Source of the DNA: Coix lacryma-jobi var. lacryma-jobi
Lineage: Eukaryota; Streptophyta; Magnoliopsida; Poales; Poaceae
NCBI GenBank assembly: GCA_009763385.1
Contig: CM019824.1
Span: 160,121,622-160,185,621 of the forward strand
Length of the DNA: 64,000 bases
Direction of reading: 5' to 3'
The notes beneath the pieces are model-generated. The model was not told where the DNA came from. It saw nothing but the letters and a program-made list of their open reading frames with translations, and did no database searches. Positions 1-11,613 of the stretch are shown here, piece by piece (positions within the stretch are counted from its first letter, which is position 1; the number at the start of each line of letters is the position of its first letter). A program made the position numbers and the translations under genes.

Positions 1-1405
1 AGAACTTAACACACTCATAGCCTTTCACTCTCTTTCTTCCATTGGTTTTGGCTCCTTTTGTGTGACCCAAACCATCTTTGATGGAAGGATGTCTTCCATC
101 CTTGTACTTGGGCTTGCTTTGGTCATCCACTTTCTTGGTGCCTATGTGTATACCTTTGTTGCTGCACCCTTTATCAATCATTTCATTGAGCCTAGCAATT
201 TCCTTTTTCATTGCCTCCATATTTGCAAGGTTAGTGGAATAAACATTTATATCAAGGTTGTAACATTTTCCACATCCTTGGCTAGTGGAGGGAGTAGATT
301 CATTCATTGCCTTAGAGGGATGTGAGTTGCTATCCCAAAGAATGTTATATTGCAACTCAAGCTCCTTGTACTTTTCATCCAAGCTACAATACTTTTGCTT
401 GAGTGCAACATTCTCATTCTTTGTAATAGCATGGCTTTCTTGCTCTTTGGCCAAAGCCTTGCGCAAGGCAGCCACCTCACTTCTCTCTATTGCAAGAGCT
501 TCCTTGCTAGCTATGTAGATGTTCTCTTGTGCAATGAGATCATCATCTCTAGTAGCTAGCTCAGCTTGAACGCTCTCTAATTCCTCCAATAGCTTAGTGA
601 TATAGACTTTGGTCATTTTATCCAAGTTCTTAGTTATATTGTCTATCTCTTCATCACTAGATTCATCATCACTAGAGCTATCACTAAGATCACTACTAGA
701 GATGTCTTCTAAAGTTGGAGGAGGTTTGGCTTTTGATTTTACCTTCTTACCCCTTGTCATAAGACATATATGAGAAGTGACATGGATAGTTGAGCATTTT
801 GGTGAAGTAGATTCATCACTTTGCCTCCACCGATCACAAGCTTCTTCTTCCTTCAAAATGTTAGTCTCACAAGAACTATAGGAAGTAGAAGTATCACATG
901 TCAAAGTCTTGTTCTCACCAACCATTTCATTACCTTCCACATATGTCGGTAAGGAAGTGGTTGTGCCATGATCACTTAGGCCTTTTAGGAGAATCACTTG
1001 AGGCTCTTCAATTGTTGGTGAAGTTGAGCACTCCTCAAGTGATTCCTCCAATGAGAGCAACTTCTCATCACATTTGGACTTGTCATATCTTTCCTTGAGT
1101 GTGGTCCAAATCACATGAGCATCCTCAAGAGGTTCACCGTCTCCAAATATGACGACATCAAAAACATCTTCACTCAAAGCACTAAATAAGACATTAGAGG
1201 CTTGAGCATTGTGTTGTAAGCATTTCACTTCCTCTTTAGATAGATAGGTCAAATCATCACTAGGAGGTGAAATGCTCACATCAACAATCCGCTCGATATG
1301 AGGACCCATGGTCCTAAAAACAGTAAGCACACTAGCGGACCAAGATGCATAATTTGAGCCATCTAAAAGTAAAAGTTCTAGAGATACTTCCTCACTTGTC
1401 GACAT
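1..1405 (-). CDS. Copia/SIRE-type retrotransposon gag (N-terminal part, runs off the window)
   Basis: The reading frame starts at the ATG at 1405-1403 and stays open to base 1, about 468 codons. The protein opens with MSTSEEVSLELLLLDGSNYA, typical of plant Copia Gag (the UBN2/DUF4219-like 'DGSNYxxW' start). An acidic Ser/Asp-rich stretch follows, then a long heptad-like Lys/Glu/Leu region that looks like a coiled coil, then a Lys/Arg-rich part ending near a GRKRVKGYECV segment. Gag forms the virus-like particle of the element in the cytoplasm. The start lies about 50 bp inside the LTR and just after a tRNA-iMet-type primer binding site, as expected for an intact 5' end. The rest of gag-pol lies beyond the left edge. 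No stop codon or frameshift is seen in the visible part, so this element looks younger than the Gypsy element it interrupts. Confidence 0.85.
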   Translation of the reverse strand, partial: MSTSEEVSLELLLLDGSNYASWSASVLTVFRTMGPHIERIVDVSISPPSDDLTYLSKEEVKCLQHNAQASNVLFSALSEDVFDVVIFGDGEPLEDAHVIWTTLKERYDKSKCDEKLLSLEESLEECSTSPTIEEPQVILLKGLSDHGTTTSLPTYVEGNEMVGENKTLTCDTSTSYSSCETNILKEEEACDRWRQSDESTSPKCSTIHVTSHICLMTRGKKVKSKAKPPPTLEDISSSDLSDSSSDDESSDEEIDNITKNLDKMTKVYITKLLEELESVQAELATRDDDLIAQENIYIASKEALAIERSEVAALRKALAKEQESHAITKNENVALKQKYCSLDEKYKELELQYNILWDSNSHPSKAMNESTPSTSQGCGKCYNLDINVYSTNLANMEAMKKEIARLNEMIDKGCSNKGIHIGTKKVDDQSKPKYKDGRHPSIKDGLGHTKGAKTNGRKRVKGYECVKF

Positions 1406-1443
1406 CGTCTCTCAAGGCGGTTAAGCCCTAATTTGAGAGCCCA

Positions 1444-1456
1444 GCTCCGATACCAA
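1444..1456 (-). other. Primer binding site of the Copia element
   Basis: On the minus strand the sequence reads TTGGTATCGGAGC, directly inside the LTR end (...CCTTTCA). It matches the complement of initiator Met-tRNA (TGGTATCAGAGC) with one mismatch. This fixes the orientation of the element and the inner LTR boundary. Confidence 0.85.
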
Positions 1457-1457
1457 T

Positions 1458-3661
1458 TGAAAGGACCTTGATGTCGCCAAGGAGGCCTAGAGGGGGGGGT
1501 GAATAGGCCTGTCAAAACTCAAAACTCAATTTAATCAGTACAGATCAGCACTGCCGATTCTGAGATCAGCACTGCCGATCCTGAGATCAGCACTGCCGAT
1601 CCTGAGATCAGCACTGCCGATCTGGGAAAAGTGAAACTGAGTTTCGTGGGTATGAGAAGAAATGTTGCACAGGCAGAGGATAAGCTTCCTGCAGAGTTAG
1701 ACAGTTCACAGATATGCCAGAAATCGAAAGCACAAGTATAAAGCACTAGATCAAACCCTAACCCTAGAAATCACTTCAAGAATGGAATGTAAACCAAAGC
1801 ACAAGGTGACACAAGGATTTATCCCGTGGTTCAGCTCGCCACAAAGGCTTGCCTAAGTCCACGTTGTTGAGGTATGCCACAAAGGCTCAAGCTCACCACT
1901 TAGGTTTGCCCTTTCCTCGTTCTCAAGTCAAGAGAGTGAACTCTTGAGGTGAGGGGTGATTTCTTAGCTGCAAGAAGGTGGTTACAAACCTCCCAAGGCT
2001 ACCACAAACGTTGGCAAGCTCAAGGGCAACGCCTAGCCGGCTAGGAGCAAGCTCCAAGAGTAATAAACCCTAGAACCTCCGGCCAAACGTGAACCAATGC
2101 TCTTGGGACTTTGGGAATCAATGGATCTGCTCTCTAATCGAGTTTTGCTGCCCTCTCTTTCAAGTTTTAGTGGTTGGAATGGGAGATCCACTTGAAAGCT
2201 TTGGGAGCAACAATGGAGGAGTGAGAGAGAGAGAGGAGCTCTTCAAACGGTCAGATCCCGAGCTGGAAGAAGCACTGGTGTAACTGGGCCGTTGTGGGCT
2301 TTCTGGAAAGGTATATATATAGTCTGGGCCCAACGGTTCGATTATGATCGGCACTGCCGACCATAAGGTTCGGCACTGCCGACCACCCAAATTTAGTCAA
2401 ATCAATGTGAAACCTGTGGGGTTAGAAAGGTGGCTAGAAGTATATCTTTCTGGCAAATATTGAGCATTGGTATCACAATTTGACTGTGGGTGCTAGAATC
2501 CCTCTTAATAGTACGGCATACCTATACTCAAGAATAAGAGAATATAAACAATTAACCACTTGAGTCTTCAGTATCTTCATATGCCATTTCTTCTCAATGT
2601 CACTTCATAGGGGTTGCAACTAATTGCAACTATCTCATCTCTTCGAGCAAACATCCCTTGAGCATGTGACTTGAACCATCTCTCATATGTGAGTTCAACT
2701 TCATTCATGGCTTCAAGTCACTATCACTAATGATCTGATCGTCAACACAATATGACTCCTCATAGCTTGATTAGTACCTCGACTCAATGCAAGTACTCTC
2801 TTCTTCACCCTAGCCATAGTACCTCGGTCTCCTTGACCTTCACTTTCGCTTAGTACCTCGAAGTCCTTTCCTTGCTATCTTCACCTTACCAGCCATACTC
2901 AAGTCACATCATATTAAGCATCCATTGAAAACCATTTCTTCAATATTGTGATCCTTGCTTGAACATCTTGTAGGTATGAATGTTGAGATCAATCAAGCTT
3001 TAGTTTGACTCACATAGAGACATATATGGATCATCATTAATATGGTCAAGCCAATTCACGGTTCCTTATATCCTCTCCATTTTGGCTTGACACTCAACAC
3101 TTACTTCAATCTCCATCTTCATACTTCTAGCTTGATCAAATCAATGCAAAGTGATTCTCCAAATATTTCCATACAAGCAAACCAATGTAGAGATGACATA
3201 TATCCAATATGAGTTTAAGTCTTTGTCATTGACCTTTGCTTGACATTAACTCACTTATGCATTCTTGATTCATTCTTCAACCTTGATCAAAGCTAGTTCA
3301 CTATCAAACTCATCTTGCTCATGAAAAGCAACCCATTGTTGAGACCATTCCAAAATCATCAATCTATGTCCCACTTGTCATTTGTCAAATATGTTTGCTT
3401 TCTCATGATGCCATGATATCCCACAACATAGAAGCCATATCATCAACTCTATTTGCATTGTTGTCTTTTGCTTGAACAAGATTGTTTCCATGATCTTCCA
3501 ATACAACATACACAATTTTGGCCTTCATTTCAACACTATGTGGAATACCATCAAGTTTGCTTTTCTTGTTGAACCTTGGATACACTTAGCAAACTTGTTA
3601 GACCTTTAATTATGTTGTCACTCAGTTCACCAAAACCCACTAAGGGCTAGATGCACTTACA
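1458..3661 (-). mobile_element. 5' LTR of a SIRE-type Copia element
   Basis: The LTR is 2204 bp. In element orientation it begins TGTAAGTGCATC at 3661 and ends CCTTTCA at 1458, followed by the primer binding site. A TATATATATA box lies at 2312-2321. The transcribed part near 1480-1505 has the G-run plus 'GTGAAT' signature common in grass SIRE LTRs. The element is inserted in the protease coding region of the Gypsy element that resumes at 3662. The other target-site copy is outside the window. Confidence 0.85.
1541..1623 (-). repeat. 21-bp tandem repeat (x4) inside the Copia LTR
   Basis: Four near-identical copies of a 21-bp unit built around ATCAGCACTGCCGAT lie end to end near the 3' side of the LTR. 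The core CGGCAGTGCCG is nearly palindromic. Two more cores (CGGCACTGCCGACC) occur at 2347-2384, about 26 bp upstream of the LTR TATA box. Confidence 0.9.
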
Positions 3662-6600
3662 GTTTCCCGTTGCCAATCATCCTGCAGTTGTGTTGTTTGA
3701 TTCTGGTGCATCGCATTCTTTTCATCAGTCGTACCCTTCGTCTCTTAAGCAGACATATCAATTGGGGAGTTGAAAGAAAGTTTTTGCATTTTAATCGCCT
3801 GGAGGGCGTATAGACACCAAAGAGGTGGTTTCGCAGTATACCAGTGATGTTGGGAAATCATGTGTTCCCTACCACCATGATAGTGTTGAAAGATCAGGAG
3901 ATAGATGTCATCCTAGGCATGAATTGGATGTGTCAGTATAAAAGCCATGATCGACATCTTGAATAGAGTTGTGAGAGTGGATTTCCTAACAGTACCTCAA
4001 AACTCCTTCTCCAACTTCCTATGCCTTCAAAACCAGCCACTACAACAGCTAAATGCTACCTATGATCAAGGGATTCGAGACATCCCTGTAGTCTGTGAGT
4101 TCCCATGTCTTTCCTGAAGACTTACCGGGTCTACCTCCTGACCGTGACTTGAGTTTGCCATAGAGCTAAAGCCCGGGACTGCTCCTATATCCCAGAGCTT
4201 ATCGAATGCCTCCCAGAGAGTTGGCAGAACTAAAAATCCAATTACAAGATTTGTTGGACAAGGGTTTCATTCGCCAAGCTCGTCTCCTTGGGCTGTCCTG
4301 CAATCTTTGTAAAAGAAAGACAAGACTCTCAGAATGTGCATTGATTATCGCCCACTCAATGAGGTCACCATCAAAAACAAATATCCCTTGCCTCGGATTG
4401 ATCTTCTCTTTGACCAGTTAGCTGGAGCCAAAGTATTCTCCAAGATCGATCTCAGATCCGGCTACCACCAAATAAAGATTCGTCCTGAAGATATTCCTAA
4501 AACAGCTTTCACCACCCGATACGGCCTAATGAGTACTTGGTCATGTCCTTCGGTTTGACCAATGCACCCGCTCATTTCATGTACCTCATGGAACTCTGTT
4601 TTCATGCCAGAGCTTGATAAATTCGTGGTCGTGTTCATTGACGACACGACATCCTTTGTCTACTCAAAAACCCTGAAGATTCATGTCGAACATCTTCGTA
4701 TCGTTCTAGTCCCGTCTCAGAGACCATCAGCTCTATGCTAAGTTCAGTAAATGTGAGTTCTGGTTAGATCAGATACAGTTTCTTGGTCATGTCCTATCCG
4801 CTGAAGGTGTGTCAGTCGACCCCGGAAAAGTATCAGATATCCTGGATTGGAAGCCACCTACCTCTGTTCACAAGGTCCGCAGTTTTATGGGAATGGCTGG
4901 ATATTATCGTCGATTCATCCCAGATTTCTCCAGAATCGCCAAGCCTATCACCGAGTTGCTGAAGAGTTCTGTGAAGTTCTTTTGGTCACCAGCTTGTGAA
5001 CAAGCTTTTCAGACTTTGAAGAAGTTGTTAACCACGTCACCAGTGCTAGCTCAGCCGAACGTCGAGAAGCCCTTTGATGTCTACTGTGATGCATCTGGTA
5101 CTGGTTTGGGTTGCGTGTTGATGCAAGAAGGAAGAGTGATCGCTTATGCCTCACGGCAGCTTAAGCGACATGAGGAAAATTATCCAACTCATGATCTTGA
5201 GTTAGCAGCAGTGGTTCATGCCTTGAAGATATGGCGTCATTATCTGTTGGGCAGTACCTGCAATGTGTACACAGATCACAAGAGCCTGAAGTATATCTTC
5301 ACCACCCAAGAAGAGCTGAACATGAGGGCAGCGAAGATGGCTTGAGTTAATCAAGGACTATGATATCGAAGTGCATTACCATCCGAGTAAGGCGAATGTG
5401 GTCGCCGATGCACTCAGTCGCAAGTCATACTGTAACTGTCTGGTTATGAATTCCTATGAATCTTCCCTATGCTATGAACTAGAGAAGCTGGGTATTGAAA
5501 TGGTTCCACAAGGAAGTCTAGGCAATGTCAGAGTAGAAACCTCTATCAGAGAACAGATCATAGCTACACAGAAAGATAACACCGGAATCAAGCACATCAG
5601 CGAGAAGGTTCGAGCTGGAAAAGCCGACTGCTTCAGGATTGATGATGAAGGAGTGGTATGGTTCAAGAACCGTCTGGTAGTTCCCAAGGTACCTGAGCTG
5701 AGACAGATAATCCTTGATGAAGCACACTCAACCAGATTTGCCATCCATCCTGGCAGCAACAAGATGTACCAAGACTTGAAGCAAAAATTCTGGTGGACAA
5801 AGATGAAGATCGAAATCGCTCGACATGTCGCTCGTTGCGATACATGTCAGAAAGTCAAGGCTGTGCATATGAAGCCCGGAGGAGAGCTGCAACCTTTGTC
5901 AGTACCTGGTTGGAAATGGGAGGATATCAGCATGGATTTTATCAATTGATTACCCAAGACTCAAAAGGGATTCGATTCCATTTGGGTGATAGTGGACCGT
6001 CTCACGAAGCAAGCTCACTTCCTACCGGTCAAAACAAGTTATACCGCCCCAACTTATGCCACCTTGTACAAAAAAACATAGTGAAGCTCCATGGCATACC
6101 CAAGACCATCATCTCAGATCGTGGTACTCAGTTTGTCGCTAAGTTCTGGAAAGCGTTCCATGCCTCACTTGGAACCAAGCTATTGTATAGCACGGCTTAT
6201 CATCCGCAGACTGATGGACAGACTGAGAGAGTCAACCAAGTGTTAGAAGATATGTTGAGAGCCTGTGTGCTAACCTTCGCAGATACTTGGGATCAGTGTT
6301 TGCCCTTGGCAAAATTCTCTTATAATAACAGTTACCAAGAGAGCATCAAAATGGCACCCTTTGAAGCACTGTACGGCCGTCATTGTCGTACACCTCTCAA
6401 TTGGTCTGAGCCCGGAGAGAGAGAATTCTTTGGAGTTGACCTAGTAAAAGATATGGAAGAGAAAGTCAAGCATATACAAGAGAACATGAAGATTGCACAG
6501 TCTCGACAGAAAAGTTACGCTGACAAGAAACGTCGACCTCTGCAGTTCCAGATTGGAGATTATGTGTACCTGAAGGTCTCACCCACTAAAGGAGTCACTC

Positions 6601-6977
6601 GTTTTGGAGTCAAAGGAAAGTTAGCACCCCACTACATTGGTCCCTTTGAGATTCTGGATCGTTGTGGCAAGGTCGCTTACAAGCTAAGTTTGCCCGATCA
6701 TCTTTCAGCAGTTCATAATGTGTTTCATGTCTCCCAACTCAAGAAGTGTCTCCGAGTACCTGAACATGTGGTTGAAGTTGAAGGCGTTGAGCTAGAACCA
6801 GATCTGTCATACACTGAGTATCCAGTTCGCGTGTTGGATCACAAGGATCGTGTTACCCGAAGAACCACCACAAGATGGTATAAGATCCAGTGGAACCAGC
6901 ACTCTGAAGAAGAAGCCACTTGGGAATCTGAAGATTTCTTGGCAAAGAACTATCCGGACTTCCTCGAATCTCTATAA
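3662..6977 (+). pseudogene. Ty3/Gypsy chromodomain element pol (protease, RT, RNase H, integrase, chromodomain), decayed
   Basis: Domain order is PR-RT-RH-INT-chromodomain, which is the Gypsy order. The protease motif LFDSGASHSF is near 3695-3725. RT spans about 4200-4900: CIDYRPLNEVTIKNKYPLPR at 4336, FSKIDLRSGYHQIKI at 4437 and FIDD, the catalytic YxDD equivalent, near 4635. RNase H is at 4950-5440 (DVYCDASG, then YTDHKSLKYIF), and the HHCC zinc finger of integrase ends in CDTCQKVK near 5850. The integrase core is in 5950-6400 (ISDRGTQF, then YHPQTDGQTERVNQVLEDML). A chromodomain follows at about 6820-6970 (YPVRVLDHK, then WNQHSEEEATWE, then YPDFL) and ends at a stop at 6975-6977. Frame changes near 4300, 4550-4800, 5340 and 5945 break it into at least five frames, so it cannot make a full polyprotein. 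The 5' part is displaced by the Copia insertion. Confidence 0.9.
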
Positions 6978-7036
6978 GTGTGAGTTTCCTCTTTTGTTCT
7001 TTAAACGACGCGGAATCTCGGGGCGAGATTTCTTTT

Positions 7037-7047
7037 AGGAGGGAGGG
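7037..7047 (+). other. Polypurine tract of the Gypsy element
   Basis: AGGAGGGAGGG lies immediately before the LTR start TGTAACACC at 7049. This is the plus-strand primer position in LTR retrotransposons. Confidence 0.8.
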
Positions 7048-8189
7048 TTGTAACACCCCTGGTGTTACTAATGTAATTAACTTGACATGTCATCATCTTA
7101 AGCATTAATCATTTTGTGATGCATTTGGATTGCTTAATTGCTATGCTTTAGTCCCTTTTCAAAACCCTAAAAGCCCAATTCTCCCTCTAAGGGCAAAATG
7201 GTAATTTCACCTCTGTGCCTAGTTCTATGTAGTTCTTGTTTGATTTTGATGCCCTGATGTTTGTTGCTTTGATCAAGGTTCAAAAATCAGATTTGATTTG
7301 ATTGTCCTTTTGCAAAACCCTAAATTCCCAAATCCTGGATTTATTCCCTTTTCGATAACTTTTTCAAAATTCAAAATTCTGGGTTGGTTCAAAAAGCAAA
7401 GTTGTTAATCTGACCTAGAGGAACAACCTTGGTGTTTACAGATTTCCAAGTTTCTATATAAAATTTGAAGTAATTTCAAATCCATTCAAACTCCAGTTTT
7501 TGTCCTTTTGAGTTTTCAAAAGTTATTCAAAAACTATTGAGTTTCAGAAAAAGTGTATATTAGCAAAGTTGTAGGTTTTGACAAATGGAACAACTTTCAT
7601 GTATAAGGATTTTCAAGTTTCAGTTTGAAATCCAAAGTAATTTTGATTTGAATCAAATTTGAAAAGTGTCCCCTTTTCTGTTTTTGTATATGGTTCAGAA
7701 ACTATTTGGAATTTGAAAATGTTCATATTGACAAAGTTGTAGATCTCATTTTTCTGAACAACTTTGGTGTTTTGAGTTTTTGTTGCCCAGTTCAAATTTT
7801 GGAAGTAATTTGCAAAATACCGATATCAGCCTAAAGTCAAACCCTAAAAACCCTAGCCCTGTTCATCTTCCTCGCGTAGAGGGAGGGCCCCGGCCGTGGC
7901 CGAGCCTCCGGCGTTGCGCGCGCCACGCGTTTGGCAGCCGCTCGTCTGCCCCCGACTTGTCGCCCCGCGCCCGCGACATCTTTCCGCACCCGCACGCGCG
8001 AAGCGCTGACTTCCGACCCGCCCCTACTGCTGCTCCAGCGCGTCGCCGCCGCGTGGCCATCGCCGGCGCTGTCTGCGCCCGAGCCCCGGCCGCACGCCTG
8101 TCCTTCCCGCCTGCGCGCAATCGAGAGCGCACGCGTCCGCCGAGCTTATCCACCCCGCCTCGAGCTCTCTACCGGCCCCTGGCCGCGGC

Positions 8190-8197
8190 TATATAAG
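8190..8197 (+). promoter_or_regulatory. TATA box of the Gypsy LTR promoter
   Basis: TATATAAG lies in the middle of the GC-rich island of the LTR, on the element's coding strand. It is the best candidate for the U3 promoter, with transcription starting about 30 bp downstream. Confidence 0.6.
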
Positions 8198-8554
8198 CCG
8201 CCGGAGCTCCGACCTCCGCACTCGACCCCCCCGCCGCCGTGGCCAGAGCACTCCAAAGCTCCCGCCGCTCAACCACCTAGCCCGAAAGCTCCGCCTAGAG
8301 CTCGTGAAGCTTTCCCATCCCCCAATTTCACCTTCCCCGCCTCCGATTGCCCGGCGTAACCCCATCTTCCCAAACTCCGACGGAACCCCGGTGATCTCGG
8401 GTTCGTCAAATACTTCCCCTCCGGTCACGGATACCTTCTCCCGACCCCTGTGTCAGCTTCCTCGGTTCCGTGCGACTCTAACCCGGCCCTTGCGGTCTCG
8501 TGTGTTGAGCAGGATCGCCGGATCGCCGGAGCGCCGCCGCGGTCGTCTCTTCCT

Positions 8555-8952
8555 CGAGCCTCACCCTCGAGCGCGTGTCGAGCCTCACCCTCGAGCGCGT
8601 GTCGAGCCTCACCCTCGAGCCCTGCCTCCGACCCGTGGTAAGCATCCGAAGCCTCCGGCCTCTGCTTCCACTCCGTTTCGCCCGAGCCTCCAAGTCACGC
8701 CTCGGACGGAGGCTTGTTTTTCCGTCTCGCCCGAGCCCAAGCCTCGGCGAGCGCATGCCCTCCGCTTCGCCCGAGCCCAAGCCTCGGCGAGCGCATGCTC
8801 TCCGCTTCGCCCGAGTCAGGCCTCGGACGGAGGCTTACTTCTCCGTCTCGCCCGAGCCTCCGGGCCAGGCCTCGGACGAAGCTGTCGCTTCCGTCTCGAC
8901 CGAGCCCGTCTCAACCGAGCCCGTCTCAACCGAGCCCGTCTCGACCGAGCCC
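8555..8952 (+). repeat. GC-rich tandem repeats in the LTR
   Basis: Three successive repeat types built from related CTCGAG- and CCCGAGCC-like words: a 24-bp unit (about 2.8 copies, 8555-8622), an approximately 38-bp unit (two copies, 8729-8812) and a 15-bp unit GTCTCGACCGAGCCC (four copies, 8893-8952). Long reading frames here in both directions are side effects of the GC-rich repeats. Confidence 0.85.
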
Positions 8953-9779
8953 CCGCGATTCGCCGAGCCCGGTCTAGAAGGAGCACAGTGCTCTTCTCTT
9001 TTTCTGAGAGATGTGAATAGTGTTCTGTTTTCTCTTTTTTGTATGATTTTCTGTGTGCATCCAAAAATTCTGAAATTTTTGTGGTAGACTCTTTATGCTC
9101 CGAAGTATTTTATAAAAATATGAAACTTGAGTTTTGTGCAGGGATTTGAAAATGTAAAATTCCCCTTTTAATTGAAAAATGGAGGTTTTGGTATTTTTGG
9201 AGAGTGATCTTTAACTCCAAAAATCTTGAGATAAATTTTTGTGACCTTTTTATGACATGCTGAACCTCTGGTAAAATTTTGAAGTCATTTGGAGCAAGTT
9301 GATTTTTGAGCATTTATTTAAATAGTTGAGTAGTGCCTTTTCTTAATTAATGTCTGGAATTATTTGAGCACCTTAATGACCTCCAAAAATTATGAAATTT
9401 GTTTTGACATCTATTTATGCCATAATTAACTTATGTGATTAATTTGGTAATTTTTGGAGCAACTTCATAAAATAACCTTTTTTAATTAATTTAGGAAAAT
9501 AGAAAAAGTGATTAGGGTTGGTAATAAGTGTTTGATGATGTGATCTTTGGATTGATTGATGTTCATAGACCCCTACCCTTTGGTCTATGATGGTTGTGAT
9601 GCTATGATTTGATGATGCTTAGGATAATTATAATAAGGACCAGTTTAATCAATATTGCTTAAGGAAGAAATGGTTACCTTTTATGCTCAACCTAGATTTC
9701 GATTATACCTTGCCTAAGAGTAATCTAGAATCAGTGGAATTGTCTTGCACCATAAGTCCATATCATCATTCTCATGAGC

Positions 9780-9931
9780 ATTCATCATTGCATCCGTATA
9801 GTTGACGAAGAAGGTACCAGAGTCGAGGCCGCTGTTGACGAACCAACTCCCGAGGCGACCCCGAGCTCCGACGCCTATACCTACCCCGAGTCTGCTCTTT
9901 TTGCCATCCAAGGCAAGCCCCGGTGCATTTA
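9780..9931 (+). other. Short open frame inside the Gypsy LTR (uncertain)
   Basis: An open frame without an ATG ends at a TAA at 9929-9931. It includes VDEEGTRVEAAVDEP, then ALFAIQGKPRC, with protein-like composition in otherwise non-coding LTR DNA. It may be a spliced or captured exon of the element. No function is recognised, and the inverted LTR copy at 19487-20529 lacks it. Confidence 0.25.
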
Positions 9932-11379
9932 ACCCTACCTTGCTTTTATAAATGTTTTCTTTAAATGTTTTGAGTTAAACTATTGCATTAGGTAATAGGA
10001 GTTGTGTGATGACCTATTACTTGCATTATCTACCCCCACCAAAAGATACACAAACCCTTGTTTCAAAACTATTTGCAAAATGCTTAGCAATGCTATTCAA
10101 TAGATTTGCAGTAAAAATGCCAATTTCAAAAGTGTGATCACTTTAAGAATATTTGTGGGAATTTGGCTTTACTCCCGTCTACTGGCTAGTTACCTGATCC
10201 GTACCTAGTCAGTAGCGTGGAGAGGTTGTCCGAGCGTACGGTGCCGTCATGTTGTAGTCCGGGACTCAACAGTTGACACCGACCGGGACATGGTTGAAAA
10301 ACTGACAGGACTATTACGCTTGGGTGAGATATAACCAAGGTATAGTTCTGGCTGGAAAATTAGGGACCATCCGTATGGGGGCCTGCTGGTCAAGACTTGT
10401 AACTATTCACATACTACGGAAAGCTCTGGCTCCGAGGAATCCTTTATTGGACCGACAACCGCGCACTGGGAGTGGAGAGATGGCGGAAGTAGCATGTACC
10501 CACGTGGGTTAAAGTCCCGGATTGGAGTGGTGTACTGTACTTCCGGGTGGCGTAGGACCGGGCCCAATCTTGGAGGAATCGTGGTAGACGAGTTGGCACA
10601 TGCAAGCTTGGGTGCTACATATGCAGTGTGGATAGGGATCCTCAGCTGAGTATTATTTATCCGGATTAACGTTGCTCCTCGGTTATGGAGACTTGGTCCA
10701 CTGACTGTCAATGGAGAGTGGTTCTCAACTAGGAATGTTTTGAAATGTAAAATGAATCATGAATGATGAAGAATTGAGGAATACTGAATCTTTCAAAATA
10801 AAATAAGATTTACAAAAATGCTTTTCTGCAAAATACTTGATCTTGCTTAAGCCTTACCTTGACTACCCTAAGCCTTCATTCCTGAGTCTTCCCCTTTTTC
10901 TTTAGTCGGGTAAGTCTTGTTGAGTACCCCGTACTCAGGGTTTGTTACCCATGTTGCAGGTATGCCTGAGACCCCGATGTGTCTCGCACCCTGTTGCGTG
11001 ACCTTCGTCCAGGATGAGGCCGATGAGGCCGATGAGTAAATGTGCACCCTCGGGCAGGGTGTTACATGTATCTTTATGTTATTGTTTCCGCTACGTTGTC
11101 TACTTTGAACTTCCCGAACAATGGTTTGTAATAATCGTACTCCTTACCTCATTTGAAACCTCGGTTTGTAAAACTAACGTTATTTAAGTCTTCCGCTCTG
11201 TTATCTCTGATATTTGTGAAAATGTGAAATGATGTAACCGAAAGATGAGATGATCCTGCGGACATTTGGGCACTGATGTAGCCCGGTGGCGAACAGGTCT
11301 TAATCACATAGAACATGGGTTCGGCTGTCAGAGGTTGACAGGGACACGTGGGCCATGGGATTAGGGCGGTTCCGTCACA

Positions 11380-11608
11380 GTAGTCTTAGGTCTTTGTTTT
11401 TCCTTTGGCCGTACTATAAAAGGGAGCGTGAATCGATAGCATGACCTAGATGAGTCTATTGAGGTAGGTGTGGTGCACACTTGTTATTTCATAGCCCTAG
11501 GTAGCTCAGAGAGATGCCTTATGTCGAGAGGATCAAAAGTCGTTAAGGCCGCGTCGCGATCCAAGTTCGTTTTGGCCTTGTAAGAGGCATCAGACGCTGG
11601 CTGAGGGG
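11380..11608 (+). other. Between two LTRs; probably the left part of a plus-strand SIRE-type LTR
   Basis: There is no gene here. The last 25 bases carry GCATCAGACGC-type words that continue across the solo LTR into 14162 onward. So at least 11588-11613 belongs to the LTR that ends at 15273. Its TG start was not located with confidence. Confidence 0.5.
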
Positions 11609-11613
11609 GCATC

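Larger units (their letters stand above)
7049..11379 (+). mobile_element. 3' LTR of the Gypsy element (4.3 kb, unusually long)
   Basis: It begins TGTAACACCCCTGG after the polypurine tract and ends CCGTCACA at 11379. The right end was fixed by comparison with the inverted copy at 19487-20529, which shares both ends. The first 800 bp are AT-rich with repeated 'ACAAAGTTGTAG' and 'TTTTCAAG' type phrases. A GC-rich island lies at 7865-8990, then more AT-rich DNA. Tandem repeats occur at 8555-8622 (24-bp unit), 8729-8812 (about 38-bp unit, x2) and 8893-8952 (15-bp unit, x4). The size is large but within what is known for Tekay/Del-type elements. Confidence 0.8.

Noticed and set aside
7780..9087. 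Many long overlapping open frames on both strands (up to 238 codons)
   Set aside because: They lie within the GC-rich, repeat-filled part of a Gypsy LTR. Composition and tandem repeats explain them, and no domain is visible.
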